64,000 nt of DNA. Origin: Bifidobacterium santillanense. GTDB taxonomy: Bacteria; Actinomycetota; Actinomycetes; Actinomycetales; Bifidobacteriaceae. The position numbers and the translations under genes were made by a program. This document shows positions 1-8,315 of this stretch, piece by piece (position 1 is the stretch's first letter; every line of letters begins with the position of its first letter). Location of the stretch: positions 124,001 through 188,000 of the forward strand of contig NZ_JAFEJS010000003.1 in NCBI RefSeq assembly GCF_018555385.1. The letters run 5' to 3'. The notes below the pieces were generated by a model. The model searched no databases and had not been told where the DNA came from. It worked only from the letters and a program-made list of their open reading frames with translations.

Positions 1-560
1 GCGACCTTCACCCGGGCGACGTGCTCCTTGACGTCCTCCTCGAGGGTCGGGGTGGTGATCTCGAGACCGAAGCGGGCCGTGTGCACCGGGTCGGCGACGG
101 TGAGGGTGACGTTGCGGTACAGGCCGGCGCCGGCGTACCAGCGGGAGCTCGGCTCCTCGTTGACGGTGCGCACGGTCAGGACGTTCTCCTCGCCGAGCTT
201 CAGTCTGCCGGTCAGGTCGATGCTGAAGGCGGTGTAGCCGTAGTGGTGCTCCCCCACCTTCTCGCCGTTGAGCCAGATCTCCGAGCGGTCCATCGCGCCG
301 TCGAAGTCGAGCGTGACGTACTTGCCCGCCAGGGATTCGGGCGCGACGAAGGTCTTGCGGTACCAGCCCTCGCCGACCTTGAGGTAGCCGACGGTGGCGC
401 GGGCGTTGCGCGAGAACCGGCCCTCGACGCCGTAGTCGTGCGGCAGCGCGACCTCGCGCCAGGTGGAGTCGTCGTAGTCGGGGCGCTCGGCGTTGGTCGG
501 GGTTCCGCGGAAGAAGCGCCAGCCGAGATTGAAGTCGTTGGTGCGGTTGTCAAATGTCAT
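1..560 (-). CDS. GH2 family glycosidase (beta-galactosidase-like), N-terminal part only
   Basis: The window edge cuts this gene, so only about 186 N-terminal residues are seen. The reading frame starts at the ATG at 560 (MTFDNRTNDFNLGWRFF) and shows the GH2 sugar-binding beta-sandwich: LPHDY near residue 40, GWYRKTF, DGAMDRSEIWLNG and SSRWYAGAGLYRNV. These are typical of retaining GH2 beta-galactosidases, with beta-glucuronidase or another GH2 specificity possible. The catalytic acid/base and nucleophile lie beyond the edge, so the substrate cannot be read. There is no signal peptide, so the enzyme is probably cytoplasmic and acts on imported oligosaccharide. It is divergent from a GPH sugar symporter, with a LacI-type operator between them. 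Confidence 0.85.
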   Translation of the reverse strand, partial: MTFDNRTNDFNLGWRFFRGTPTNAERPDYDDSTWREVALPHDYGVEGRFSRNARATVGYLKVGEGWYRKTFVAPESLAGKYVTLDFDGAMDRSEIWLNGEKVGEHHYGYTAFSIDLTGRLKLGEENVLTVRTVNEEPSSRWYAGAGLYRNVTLTVADPVHTARFGLEITTPTLEEDVKEHVARVKV

Positions 561-674
561 CGGTGAGACCTCCAGTGGCTTTTCGATGAATGGTGGTGAC
601 CGGTTCGCGCTCCTGCGGTGGCGTGCGGTCCGGTGTTGACGAGTGTGTGATTCGTTGACGGAACCCATCATATC

Positions 675-690
675 ATCTCAACGATGAGAT
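675..690. promoter_or_regulatory. LacI-type operator 1
   Basis: ATCTCAACGATGAGAT is a near-palindrome centred on CG, the usual architecture of LacI-family operators. It lies in the 371-bp divergent region between the GH2 gene (start 560) and the first symporter (start 932). A possible minus-strand -10 (TATGAT, 672-667) sits next to it. The rest of the 561-931 gap shows no gene. The same 16-mer recurs at 2557-2572, and variants lie before the LacI gene and before the esterase. Confidence 0.7.
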
Positions 691-931
691 TGGGATAAAA
701 CCCTGAAAATCAGCACTCCATAAAGCGGTGTGACGCGCGAGAATCTTAACGTTGCGGGGATTTTGCACTATACTGAGGCTCAACAAGCAATCGGCGTGTC
801 GAGGGCACGGGAACCGCGCGGAGGCGGCCCGGGCGCATCGACCGCGGCCGGCGACGGCCGAAAAGCAGGAGCAGGCGCGACGGCGTCGGACCGAGGTTGG
901 TCCGCGTCCGGCCCGCGCGGAAAGGACGACG

Positions 932-2512
932 ATGTCGAACGGACGAACGAACGGGACCACGGGAACGGCGGTGACGAGCCCGCTGTCATGGAAGGCGAAG
1001 CTCGGCTACGCCACCTTCTCCCTCTCCTACGTGATGCAGACGATGATCGTGACGTGGCAGATGTTCTACTTCACCACGTTCCTGGGCGTCTCGATGGCCG
1101 TGACGGCCGTCCTCATCGCCACCGGCAAGATCGTCGCCTCGGTGATCGGCCCGGTCTGGGGCTACATCTCCGACCGCATGTACCGCAACGCACTCGGTCG
1201 GCGCTTCGGCCGCCGCCGCTCCATCCTGATCTTCGCGATCCCGGCGAACTTCGTCTTCTACCTGCTGCTGTGGATACCGAACCTGCCGATCCCCGTCTAC
1301 TTCTTCGCGAACCTCCTCTACTGGGCGTTCTTCGCCGGCATCACCACCGTGCAGTACGGCCTGCCGAGCGAGATGACCGAGAACCCGACCCAGCGCGCGC
1401 AGCTCGTCGGCGTCAACCAGATCGCCGGCGCGATCGGCGGCACGTTCCTGTCCGTCCTCAACGTCTACCTCTTCACCCTGTGGGGCAAGGACAACTGGGA
1501 GTCGTACTTCAACATGGCGCTGCTGTACGGCATCATCGGCACCGCCGTGCTCATGCTCGGCTTCCTGTCCATCCAGGAGCGCCCGTTCGACGAGTCGACC
1601 AACGTGTCCGACGCTGACGCGGACGCCGGTCCGGACGGCTCCGGCAGGGTCGGCGCGGGCCGGCGTCTGGTCTCCGTCGTGTGGAACTTCCTGTCGGTGC
1701 TCAAGGTCAGGGAGTTCCGCAACTACCTCGGCCTGTACCTGTCCGAGGAGATGTTCCGCACCGTGCGCGGCACGCTCAACACGTACTTCGTGATCTTCGT
1801 GCTGCTGCTCGACCCGCAGACCGTGTCGCTGGCCACCGGCGTCAACCTGCTGTTCGGCATCGCGTGCGTCGGCTTCTTCATGTGGGTGACCGCGCGCATC
1901 GGCGGCCCCAGGGCCTACCGTCTGGGCGGCGTCGAGGTGATCTGCGTGTTCCTTGCGATGTTCGCGCTGGCGATGAACGCCGGGAACCTGCCGGCCGGCA
2001 CGCGCGCCGTGCTGTACATCGGGCTCGGCCTGTTCATGAACTTCGGCATCACCGGCGTCGTGAACGCCACGCAGTACACGTACACGTTCATCCCCGACGT
2101 CGACGAGATCATCACGTCCAAACGCCGCGAGGGCCAGTACGCGGCCATCAACTCGACGATCGACGACATCTTCTCGTCGGCCGAGACGATCGTCATCGGA
2201 CTGGTGCTGGAGGCCACGGGCTTCGTCGAGGGCGCGCAGTCGCAGCCGCCGCAGACCGTGATGGCGCTCGCATGCCTGTTCTCGTTCGTGCCGATCGTGA
2301 TCTGCGTCGTCGGCATCGTGTTCACGTACCGTCTGCGGCTCAACCGGGAGAACCACGAGCGGCTGCTCGCCGAGATCGCGCGCCTGCGCTCCGGCGGCTC
2401 CATGGACGACGCGACGCCCGAGACGCGCGCCCTGGTCGAGTCCCTGACTGGCATGCCCTATGAGCAATGCTGGGGCCACAACAACGTCATCAACGTGATG
2501 CACAAGGGCTGA
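932..2512 (+). CDS. GPH-family sugar:cation symporter 1 (MelB-like)
   Basis: This is a 526-residue major-facilitator-type membrane protein of the glycoside-pentoside-hexuronide:cation symporter group. It has about 12 hydrophobic segments, and GPH-typical stretches such as VWGYISDRMYRN (first cytoplasmic loop) and YGLPSEMTENPTQRAQL. It would import a glycoside with Na+ or H+. The start at 932 (MSNGRTNG) is preferred over an upstream in-frame ATG because GGAAAGGA lies just before it and the extra 60 residues are low-complexity. It ends in a conserved soluble tail (GGSMDDATPETRALVESL... GHNNVINV) that is nearly identical in the next gene, showing tandem duplication. It is probably repressed by the neighbouring LacI protein. 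Confidence 0.88.
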   Translation: MSNGRTNGTTGTAVTSPLSWKAKLGYATFSLSYVMQTMIVTWQMFYFTTFLGVSMAVTAVLIATGKIVASVIGPVWGYISDRMYRNALGRRFGRRRSILIFAIPANFVFYLLLWIPNLPIPVYFFANLLYWAFFAGITTVQYGLPSEMTENPTQRAQLVGVNQIAGAIGGTFLSVLNVYLFTLWGKDNWESYFNMALLYGIIGTAVLMLGFLSIQERPFDESTNVSDADADAGPDGSGRVGAGRRLVSVVWNFLSVLKVREFRNYLGLYLSEEMFRTVRGTLNTYFVIFVLLLDPQTVSLATGVNLLFGIACVGFFMWVTARIGGPRAYRLGGVEVICVFLAMFALAMNAGNLPAGTRAVLYIGLGLFMNFGITGVVNATQYTYTFIPDVDEIITSKRREGQYAAINSTIDDIFSSAETIVIGLVLEATGFVEGAQSQPPQTVMALACLFSFVPIVICVVGIVFTYRLRLNRENHERLLAEIARLRSGGSMDDATPETRALVESLTGMPYEQCWGHNNVINVMHKG

Positions 2513-2556
2513 AGTCCCCCGTGATGTGGCGGGACACGCCGATAATCGACAAAATA

Positions 2557-2572
2557 ATCTCAACGATGAGAT
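2557..2572. promoter_or_regulatory. LacI-type operator 2
   Basis: This is an exact second copy of ATCTCAACGATGAGAT in the 248-bp gap between the two symporter genes. A degraded copy, ATCTCAACGATAAGGT, follows at 2624-2639. Their presence here implies that the second symporter has its own promoter under the same repressor rather than relying only on read-through. Confidence 0.72.
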
Positions 2573-2623
2573 TTGTGGTATCGTAGGTATTGCAAACATC
2601 AAGAAAGGAAATCGGGCCTCAGA

Positions 2624-2639
2624 ATCTCAACGATAAGGT
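2624..2639. promoter_or_regulatory. Degenerate LacI-type operator 3
   Basis: ATCTCAACGATAAGGT keeps the left half-site and CG centre of the operator at 2557-2572 but the right half has diverged. It lies 52 bp downstream of the perfect site and 122 bp before the second symporter, and may be an auxiliary site. Confidence 0.45.
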
Positions 2640-2760
2640 TCCGAGGTAGGTGAGTCGGGTAACGGACGGAGAAGTCTTCCACCCGCACTGCACGCTCCAA
2701 GCAAGGGCCCTGCGCCGCGCTCACCGTGCCGATTCCCATGGAGAACAAGGAGAAACCCAA

Positions 2761-4320
2761 ATGTCCAACTCGGCATCGCCCGCAGTGGGCCGCAAGCTGT
2801 CCTGGGTGACGAAGTTCACCTACGCGCTGCTGCCGCTGTCGTTCACCATGACCACGATGGTCATGACCTGGCAGATGATCTACTACACCCAGCCGCTGGC
2901 CATCGGCATCGGCATCGTCACTGCCCTGCTGGCCGTCGGCAAGGCCATCGGCGGCTTCATCACGCCGGTCTGGGGCTACATCTCCGACCGCATGTACTCC
3001 ACCTCCTTCGGCCGCAAGATCGGCCGCCGCAAGGGCACGCTGCTCATCGCCGCACCGCTGAACCTCATCTTCTACGTGCTGCTGTGGGTGCCGAACATGC
3101 CGGTGGTGTACTACCTGGTCATCAACGTCATCTACTACGCGGTCTACCCGGGCATCAACACCGTCGTCTACTCCCTGCCCTCCGAGATGACCGACGACAC
3201 CAAGGACCGCGCGGCCCTGGTCGCCATCCAGCAGATCGGCGGCGGCGTCGGCGGCTTCGCGTTCTCCATGCTCAACGCCTACCTGTTCACCGTCTGGGGC
3301 GCCACCGGCTGGCAGCCGTACTTCAAGGTCGCGATGATCTACGCGGTCGCCGGCACCCTGCTGCTCATCGTCGGCACGCTGTGCATCAAGGAGCGTCCGT
3401 ACGACGAGACCACCGACATCTCCTCCGCCGACAAGGGCGACAAGGAGAAGGTCGGCTTCCTCGGCCGCCTCGTCTCCGTCTTCTGGAACTTCCTGTCCGT
3501 CATGCGCATCAAGACGTTCCGCAACTACCTCGGCATCTACCTCGCGCAGCAGACCTTCCGCACCGTGCGCGGCACGATCAACGGCTACTTCATCATCTTC
3601 GTGCTCCTGCTGACCCCGACCGAGGTCTCCCTGTCCACCGGCTTCAGCTTCCCGTTCGGCATCGCCTGCGTCATCCTGTGGGCCGCGCTGATCACCAAGC
3701 TCGGCGGCATCAAGTGCTACCGTCTCGGCGGCTGGCTGACCATCATCCTCTTCGCCGGCATCTACGTGCTCACCATGATGCGCGGCTCGCTGAGCCCGGC
3801 CCAGCTGACCCTGTGGTTCACGATCCTCATCACCGCGTTCTCGCTGGGCAACTCCGGCCTCGTCAACGCGCAGACCTACATCCAGGCCTTCGTCCCTGAC
3901 GTCGACGAGATGGTCACCGGCAAGCGCCGCGAGGGCCAGTACGCCGGCATCCAGTCCACCCTCGAGGTCATCGTCAACACCGTCGTGACCATCGCCGTGG
4001 GCGCCATCCTCCAGGCCGTCGGCTTCCAGTCCGGCGCCGACGTCAAGACCCAGTCCCCGCTCGTGGTCAACGTGCTCATCTACATGTACGTCGGCACCGT
4101 GATCGTGCTCGCCCTCGTCGGCATCCTGCTGACCTACCGCATGCACCTCAACGAGAAGAACCACGACATCCTCGTGGCCGAGGCCGCCCGCCTGCGCAAC
4201 GGCGGTTCGATGGACGACGTCACCCCGGAGACCCGCAAGGTCGTCGAGGACCTCTCCGGCATGAAGTACGAGGAGTGCTGGGGCCACAACAACGTGATCA
4301 ACGTCTCCCGCGCCGCCTGA
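2761..4320 (+). CDS. GPH-family sugar:cation symporter 2 (MelB-like)
   Basis: This 519-residue paralogue of the preceding symporter has the same length, the same loop VWGYISDRMYST, the same SLPSEMTDDTKDRAAL segment and the same C-terminal soluble tail ending in ECWGHNNVINV. The start at 2761 (MSNSASPAVG) follows an AAGGAG box. The second membrane half and several loops differ from copy 1, so the two transporters may handle different glycosides or different chain lengths. Two copies of the LacI-type operator lie upstream. Its codon use is strongly biased to C-ending codons, suggesting high expression. Confidence 0.9.
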   Translation: MSNSASPAVGRKLSWVTKFTYALLPLSFTMTTMVMTWQMIYYTQPLAIGIGIVTALLAVGKAIGGFITPVWGYISDRMYSTSFGRKIGRRKGTLLIAAPLNLIFYVLLWVPNMPVVYYLVINVIYYAVYPGINTVVYSLPSEMTDDTKDRAALVAIQQIGGGVGGFAFSMLNAYLFTVWGATGWQPYFKVAMIYAVAGTLLLIVGTLCIKERPYDETTDISSADKGDKEKVGFLGRLVSVFWNFLSVMRIKTFRNYLGIYLAQQTFRTVRGTINGYFIIFVLLLTPTEVSLSTGFSFPFGIACVILWAALITKLGGIKCYRLGGWLTIILFAGIYVLTMMRGSLSPAQLTLWFTILITAFSLGNSGLVNAQTYIQAFVPDVDEMVTGKRREGQYAGIQSTLEVIVNTVVTIAVGAILQAVGFQSGADVKTQSPLVVNVLIYMYVGTVIVLALVGILLTYRMHLNEKNHDILVAEAARLRNGGSMDDVTPETRKVVEDLSGMKYEECWGHNNVINVSRAA

Positions 4321-4595
4321 TCACCGCGTGACCGCAATCGTCCGGCCCGGGCCCCGGCCCTTTACGGGGCCCACGGCCGGATTCCAATCCCCCTCCGACC
4401 GCTGCCGGCGTTCCCGACGGTACGACGGCACGGATGAACCGAACATCGAAATCCCCGACGAAAGGTCCGCGACAGAAACACATCACCAACCAATAGCTGC
4501 CAACCAACCAACCGGTCTCGGGGCGGGTCTACTGCCCTTACCTCCTTCCCCGCCCCGCGGCCGATCTCTTTTCCTTCCGTTCCTTTTTCTGCAAG

Positions 4596-4661
4596 GCGTC
4601 GGCCCCCTGCGATGAATCCGTCTCGTTCGCGAGACATCCGCTCATCACAGGGGGCCGACGC
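4596..4661. other. Long imperfect hairpin in the symporter-regulator gap
   Basis: Arms 4596-4615 and 4642-4661 pair over 20 bp with one mismatch (outer 14 bp perfect, GCGTCGGCCCCCTG). The loop itself contains TCTCG-TTCG-CGAGA. A second hairpin, ATCGGCCCG-TCAT-CGGGCCGAT, follows at 4668-4689. Neither is followed by a T-run on either strand, so a simple intrinsic terminator is doubtful. The remainder of 4321-4799 shows no gene. Confidence 0.5.
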
Positions 4662-4716
4662 TATTCCATCGGCCCGTCATCGGGCCGATGCGGTAATCTC
4701 AAATCATCTGATATCC

Positions 4717-4732
4717 ATCGCAACGATGAAAC
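4717..4732. promoter_or_regulatory. LacI-type operator 4 (autoregulatory)
   Basis: ATCGCAACGATGAAAC matches the core CAACGATGA of the operators at 675-690 and 2557-2572 with changes at the edges. It lies 68 bp before the LacI gene, as expected for autoregulation. Confidence 0.5.
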
Positions 4733-4799
4733 ATGATGCGACGGCGCAACCGACGCCGTGCGATGGATACGTTCGTCACAACTAGGGAGTTGATTCATC

Positions 4800-5804
4800 A
4801 TGGTGACGTTGAAGGACGTCGGCGAACTGGCCGGAGTGACGGCCACGACCGCCTCGGCGGCCCTCCGCGGCAAGGACTACGTCAAGCCGGAGACGATGCA
4901 GCGCGTGCGCGACGCCGCGCGAAAGCTCGGCTACAAGACCAACCTGTCGGGGCGGTCCCTGCGGTCCGGACGCAGCGACACCATCACGTTCCTCACCTCC
5001 GGCATCGAGGGCGACTACTTCTCCCATCTGGCGATGTGCGTCGCCGAGGAGGTGCACGAGCGCGGCTCGCACCTGCTCATCGAACTGTCGCGCTACCTCA
5101 CCGACGACAACGACCTGTCCTACTCGTTCTCCGACGGCATCATCGCCATCAACGCGCCGCGCGCGGTCGAGATCCTCAAGCGTCATCCGGCGGTTTTGCT
5201 GGAGAACTACGACACGAGCCTGCCGATCGACACGGTCAACGCGCCCAGCGCCGAGGGCTCGCGTGCGGCGATCCGGCATCTGATCGCGCGAGGCTGCACG
5301 CGCATCGGCATCGTCGGCGACAACCGCGATCCGAAGAATCCGAACATCATTCCCGGTTCGCGCGACATCCGCATGCGCGCGGCGGCCGCCGAGATCCGCG
5401 CGGCCGGACTGGAGTTCGACGAGAAGCGCGACTTCATCAAGTGCTCCTGGTCGATCGATGGCGGCATCGAGGCCGGGCAGCGATTGGCGAAAAAGGGGCG
5501 TCAGGGGCTCAAATACGACGGCCTGTACTGCCTCAACGACGGCATCGCCATCGGCATGCTGCGCGGTCTGGCGGACGGCGGCGTGCACGTGCCCGACGAC
5601 GTGCTCGTCATCGGCTTCGACGGCCTGGGCCAGGGCGCGTACACCGTGCCGACCCTGACGACCGTCGCCACCGACTTCAAGGGCATGGCCAACACGGCCC
5701 TGACGCTGCTCATGCGCCGCATCGAGCAGCCCGACAAGGACTACTTCCCCCAGACCGTGAGCGTCGGCTACAAGCTCATCGAACGCGAATCCACCAAGCG
5801 GTGA
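4800..5804 (+). CDS. LacI-family transcriptional regulator
   Basis: The protein is 334 residues. The N-terminal helix-turn-helix (MVTLKDVGELAGVTATTASAAL) and hinge region are followed by a periplasmic-binding-protein-like effector domain (VNAPSAEGSRAAIRHLI, VIGFDGLGQGAYTVPTLTTV). These are classic LacI/GalR features; the family represses sugar genes until a sugar binds. The RBS AGGGAG precedes the ATG at 4800. Its position next to the symporter pair, together with the shared operators around GH2, both symporters, itself and the esterase at 9060-9992, makes it the local glycan regulator. The inducer cannot be deduced. Confidence 0.9.
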   Translation: MVTLKDVGELAGVTATTASAALRGKDYVKPETMQRVRDAARKLGYKTNLSGRSLRSGRSDTITFLTSGIEGDYFSHLAMCVAEEVHERGSHLLIELSRYLTDDNDLSYSFSDGIIAINAPRAVEILKRHPAVLLENYDTSLPIDTVNAPSAEGSRAAIRHLIARGCTRIGIVGDNRDPKNPNIIPGSRDIRMRAAAAEIRAAGLEFDEKRDFIKCSWSIDGGIEAGQRLAKKGRQGLKYDGLYCLNDGIAIGMLRGLADGGVHVPDDVLVIGFDGLGQGAYTVPTLTTVATDFKGMANTALTLLMRRIEQPDKDYFPQTVSVGYKLIERESTKR

Positions 5805-5843
5805 GGTCGGTCTGCCGACTTCCGGACGTCAGGGGCGTAGTAA

Positions 5844-6767
5844 TCACTCAGGTATCCGCAGTTTCTCCGCCAGTTCCCTGGCGGTCTCCGCAAACTGGCG
5901 GATGGCCAGCCGGGACAGCTGCGACGACGTGGTCACCAGTGAGACCGAACGGGCCACCGTGGGCTCGATGGGGACCACGCTGATGCCATTCACGTTCGCC
6001 GTGGTCGCGAGCCACGGCAGCACGGCCACGCCGAAATCGCTCGCCACGGACTGCAGCACGGCCGGATATGAGCTGATCACGCCCGCCATGGTGGGCTCGA
6101 ACCCTGCCTGGTCGGTCAGCGTGCGGATGTGGTTCGACAGATAGGTGCCCTCCGGCTCCTGCAGCCAGATATCGTCGGCGAGATCCTCGATATGTACGGA
6201 CCGTTCGCCGGCCAGCGGATGGGATTCGGGCAGCACCGCGCACAGGCGGTCACTCAGCAGCGGCAGCGACATGCGCCCGAGTGATACCGCGGTTCCCGTC
6301 TTGCGCTCCCGTGAGGCGAATGAGGCGGAGAAGACGATGTCCAGCTGGCCGGCGTCCAGCAGCGGCAGACTACGGCCGGGCTCCAGCTCATTGAGGGTGA
6401 TCGTCAGATTCGTGAACCGGGTCTTCATGGCCGCGCACGCCGGGGCCGCCAGCGGTGCCAGGGCACTGGTGAACGCGGCCACGCGTATGGCTCCGCGCAC
6501 CTCCATGCTCTCGCTGCATGCCATGTCCTCGATCTCGCGCAGGTCGTTGAGTACGGGACGGGCCCGATCCACCAGCTCGTTACCCAGTGGGGTGAGCCGT
6601 ACCTGTCGGCCCACACGTTCGATCAATGGCCTGCCGACATCCCTCTCCAGCGCGGCGATTTGTTGCGACACGGTGGATACGCTCAGGCGTGATACGTCGG
6701 CCACGGCCCGCATGGTCTTGAGCGCCTGCAGCTGCACCAGCAGGTTCAGTCGTTCCGGATTGAGCAT
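5844..6767 (-). CDS. LysR-family transcriptional regulator (DgdR-like role)
   Basis: The protein has 307 residues, the usual LysR length. It has an N-terminal winged helix (TMRAVADVSRLSVSTVSQQI) and a C-terminal inducer-binding domain with the typical GVAVLPWLA segment. It is transcribed away from dgdA, 140 bp apart, which is the classic LysR target arrangement. The gap contains the inverted repeat CATGAAA/TTTCATG and the palindrome TCGAATATTCGA. In Burkholderia dgdA is also controlled by a LysR protein (DgdR), so the pairing is functionally plausible. It converges on the LacI gene with a 39-bp gap. Confidence 0.88.
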   Translation of the reverse strand: MLNPERLNLLVQLQALKTMRAVADVSRLSVSTVSQQIAALERDVGRPLIERVGRQVRLTPLGNELVDRARPVLNDLREIEDMACSESMEVRGAIRVAAFTSALAPLAAPACAAMKTRFTNLTITLNELEPGRSLPLLDAGQLDIVFSASFASRERKTGTAVSLGRMSLPLLSDRLCAVLPESHPLAGERSVHIEDLADDIWLQEPEGTYLSNHIRTLTDQAGFEPTMAGVISSYPAVLQSVASDFGVAVLPWLATTANVNGISVVPIEPTVARSVSLVTTSSQLSRLAIRQFAETARELAEKLRIPE

Positions 6768-6827
6768 GTCTGTCGCCTCCCGCCGTCAATCATGTGATGC
6801 CGGTCATGATAGACGGCGCCGGTATCA

Positions 6828-6868
6828 TCGAATATTCGAAAACATGAAACATTATGTTTGATTTCATG
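6828..6868. promoter_or_regulatory. Putative LysR binding region upstream of dgdA
   Basis: A perfect 12-bp palindrome, TCGAATATTCGA (6828-6839), is followed by the inverted repeat CATGAAA (6843-6849) / TTTCATG (6862-6868). The inverted repeat ends just upstream of the proposed dgdA -35, where LysR proteins normally sit. The site assignment is an inference from position and symmetry. Confidence 0.5.
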
Positions 6869-6871
6869 TGA

Positions 6872-6901
6872 TGGACGTAAACAATCAATCGCGTCTAGCA
6901 T
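6872..6901 (+). promoter_or_regulatory. dgdA promoter, probable leaderless start
   Basis: TAGCAT (6896-6901) ends 6 nt before the dgdA ATG. A -35-like TGGACG (6872-6877) lies 18 bp upstream. There is no Shine-Dalgarno sequence, so the mRNA probably starts at or next to the ATG. Confidence 0.5.
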
Positions 6902-6907
6902 GCAGGC

Positions 6908-8287
6908 ATGTTCATTGACAACAACAGATGGTATTCCGATCCCTTCGAATGCCGGGAGGGCTTCTGGAATGATGTGGACCAGCACATGCTTCGTTACGGC
7001 GCACCCTACTTCACCCCGGCCGTCATCGACCACGCCTCCGGCAGCTACGTATACACGGAGGATGGCAGGAAGATTCTCGACTTCACCTCTGGCCAGATGA
7101 GCGCCACCCTCGGCCACGCCCATCCGGCAATTGTGAAGACCGTCCAGGAGACCTACCCGAGACTCGACCATCTGTTCAGTGCCATGCTGTCCCGTCCGGT
7201 CGTCAACCTCACCCGTCGCCTGACCGATGCGGCCACCGCCGCGTCCGCCAAGGACGTGGACGGCCCCGCCGAACCACTCGACCATGCCGTGCTGCTCACC
7301 ACCGGATCCGAGGTCAACGATGCTGCCCTTCGTCTCGCCAAGGCCGTCACCGGCAAATTCGAGGTCGTTTCGTTCAACCGCTCGTGGCATGGCCTGACCA
7401 GCGCCGCGGCCGGAGCCACCTACTCGTCGGCCCGCAAGGTGGGTGTGCCGGGTGTGCCCGGTCAGATCGCCATCCCCACCCCGTACGAGTACCGCCCTGA
7501 CTTCACCGACGCCGACGGCAATCTCGACTGGAGCAGGCAGCTCGACTATGGATTCGCCATGGTTGACGCGCAGTCCGTGGGCAGCCTTGCCGCGTGCATC
7601 GTGGAGCCAATCGTCTCCGGCGGTGGCATCCTGGTCCCGCCGCCCGGATACTTCAAGGCCCTGCGTGATAAGTGCCACGAGCGCGGCATGCTGCTCATCT
7701 TCGACGAGGCGCAGACCAGCATGGGACGCGTCGGCAGCTGGTTCGGTTTCGAACGTGACGGCGTCACCCCTGACATCGTCACCGTCTCGAAGACCCTCGG
7801 CGCAGGACTCCCGCTCGCGGCCATGATCACCACCGCGAGCATAGAGCGGCGTGCTCACGACGCTGGGTTCGTGTTCTACACCTCGCACGTCAATGACCCG
7901 GTGGTGGCCGCCGTCGGTTACACCGTGATGGACGTAATCGAGCGCGACGACCTGTTCGGCAACGTGGAGCGCCGAGGCGCCCAGCTGCGCGACGGCCTGA
8001 GGCGGATTATGGACGGTCATGAGATCGTGGGCGACGCGCGAGGCCGTGGCCTGCTGCAGGGCATCGAGATCGTCGAGGACAAGGCATCCAAGATGCGCTC
8101 CGAGCACCTGGCCGATCTCATCACTCAGGAATGCTTCAAGCGCGGCCTGCACATGAACATCGTCTGCCTGCCGGGCATGGGAGGCGTCTTCCGCATCGCC
8201 CCGCCGTTGACCGTCTCCCCGGACGAAATCGATTTGGGATTGTCCATCCTCGACGAGTCGATCGGTGTGGTCGAACGGTCGCGCTGA
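6908..8287 (+). CDS. dgdA: 2,2-dialkylglycine decarboxylase (class III aminotransferase fold)
   Basis: The protein is 459 residues and PLP-dependent, fold type I. It matches the Burkholderia cepacia enzyme in its diagnostic stretches: LDFTSGQMSATLGH near the N-terminus, the SWHG motif, IFDEAQT, the PLP-lysine motif SKTLGAGLPLA (Lys near 295), FYTSHVNDP, and MGGVFRIAPPLTVS at the C-terminus. The last of these carries the arginine that binds the substrate carboxylate. The family enzyme decarboxylates 2-aminoisobutyrate or isovaline and then transaminates pyruvate. It starts at ATG 6908 behind a TAGCAT box with no RBS. CysE follows 28 bp downstream. A general omega-aminotransferase is the alternative, but the motif match favours DgdA. 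Confidence 0.82.
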   Translation: MFIDNNRWYSDPFECREGFWNDVDQHMLRYGAPYFTPAVIDHASGSYVYTEDGRKILDFTSGQMSATLGHAHPAIVKTVQETYPRLDHLFSAMLSRPVVNLTRRLTDAATAASAKDVDGPAEPLDHAVLLTTGSEVNDAALRLAKAVTGKFEVVSFNRSWHGLTSAAAGATYSSARKVGVPGVPGQIAIPTPYEYRPDFTDADGNLDWSRQLDYGFAMVDAQSVGSLAACIVEPIVSGGGILVPPPGYFKALRDKCHERGMLLIFDEAQTSMGRVGSWFGFERDGVTPDIVTVSKTLGAGLPLAAMITTASIERRAHDAGFVFYTSHVNDPVVAAVGYTVMDVIERDDLFGNVERRGAQLRDGLRRIMDGHEIVGDARGRGLLQGIEIVEDKASKMRSEHLADLITQECFKRGLHMNIVCLPGMGGVFRIAPPLTVSPDEIDLGLSILDESIGVVERSR

Positions 8288-8315
8288 CGGCACCGATGGG
8301 ATAAGGAGGAACATC

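Noticed and set aside
4596..4661. Intrinsic terminator of the second symporter
   Set aside because: There is no T-run after the stem on either strand, and the loop is long.
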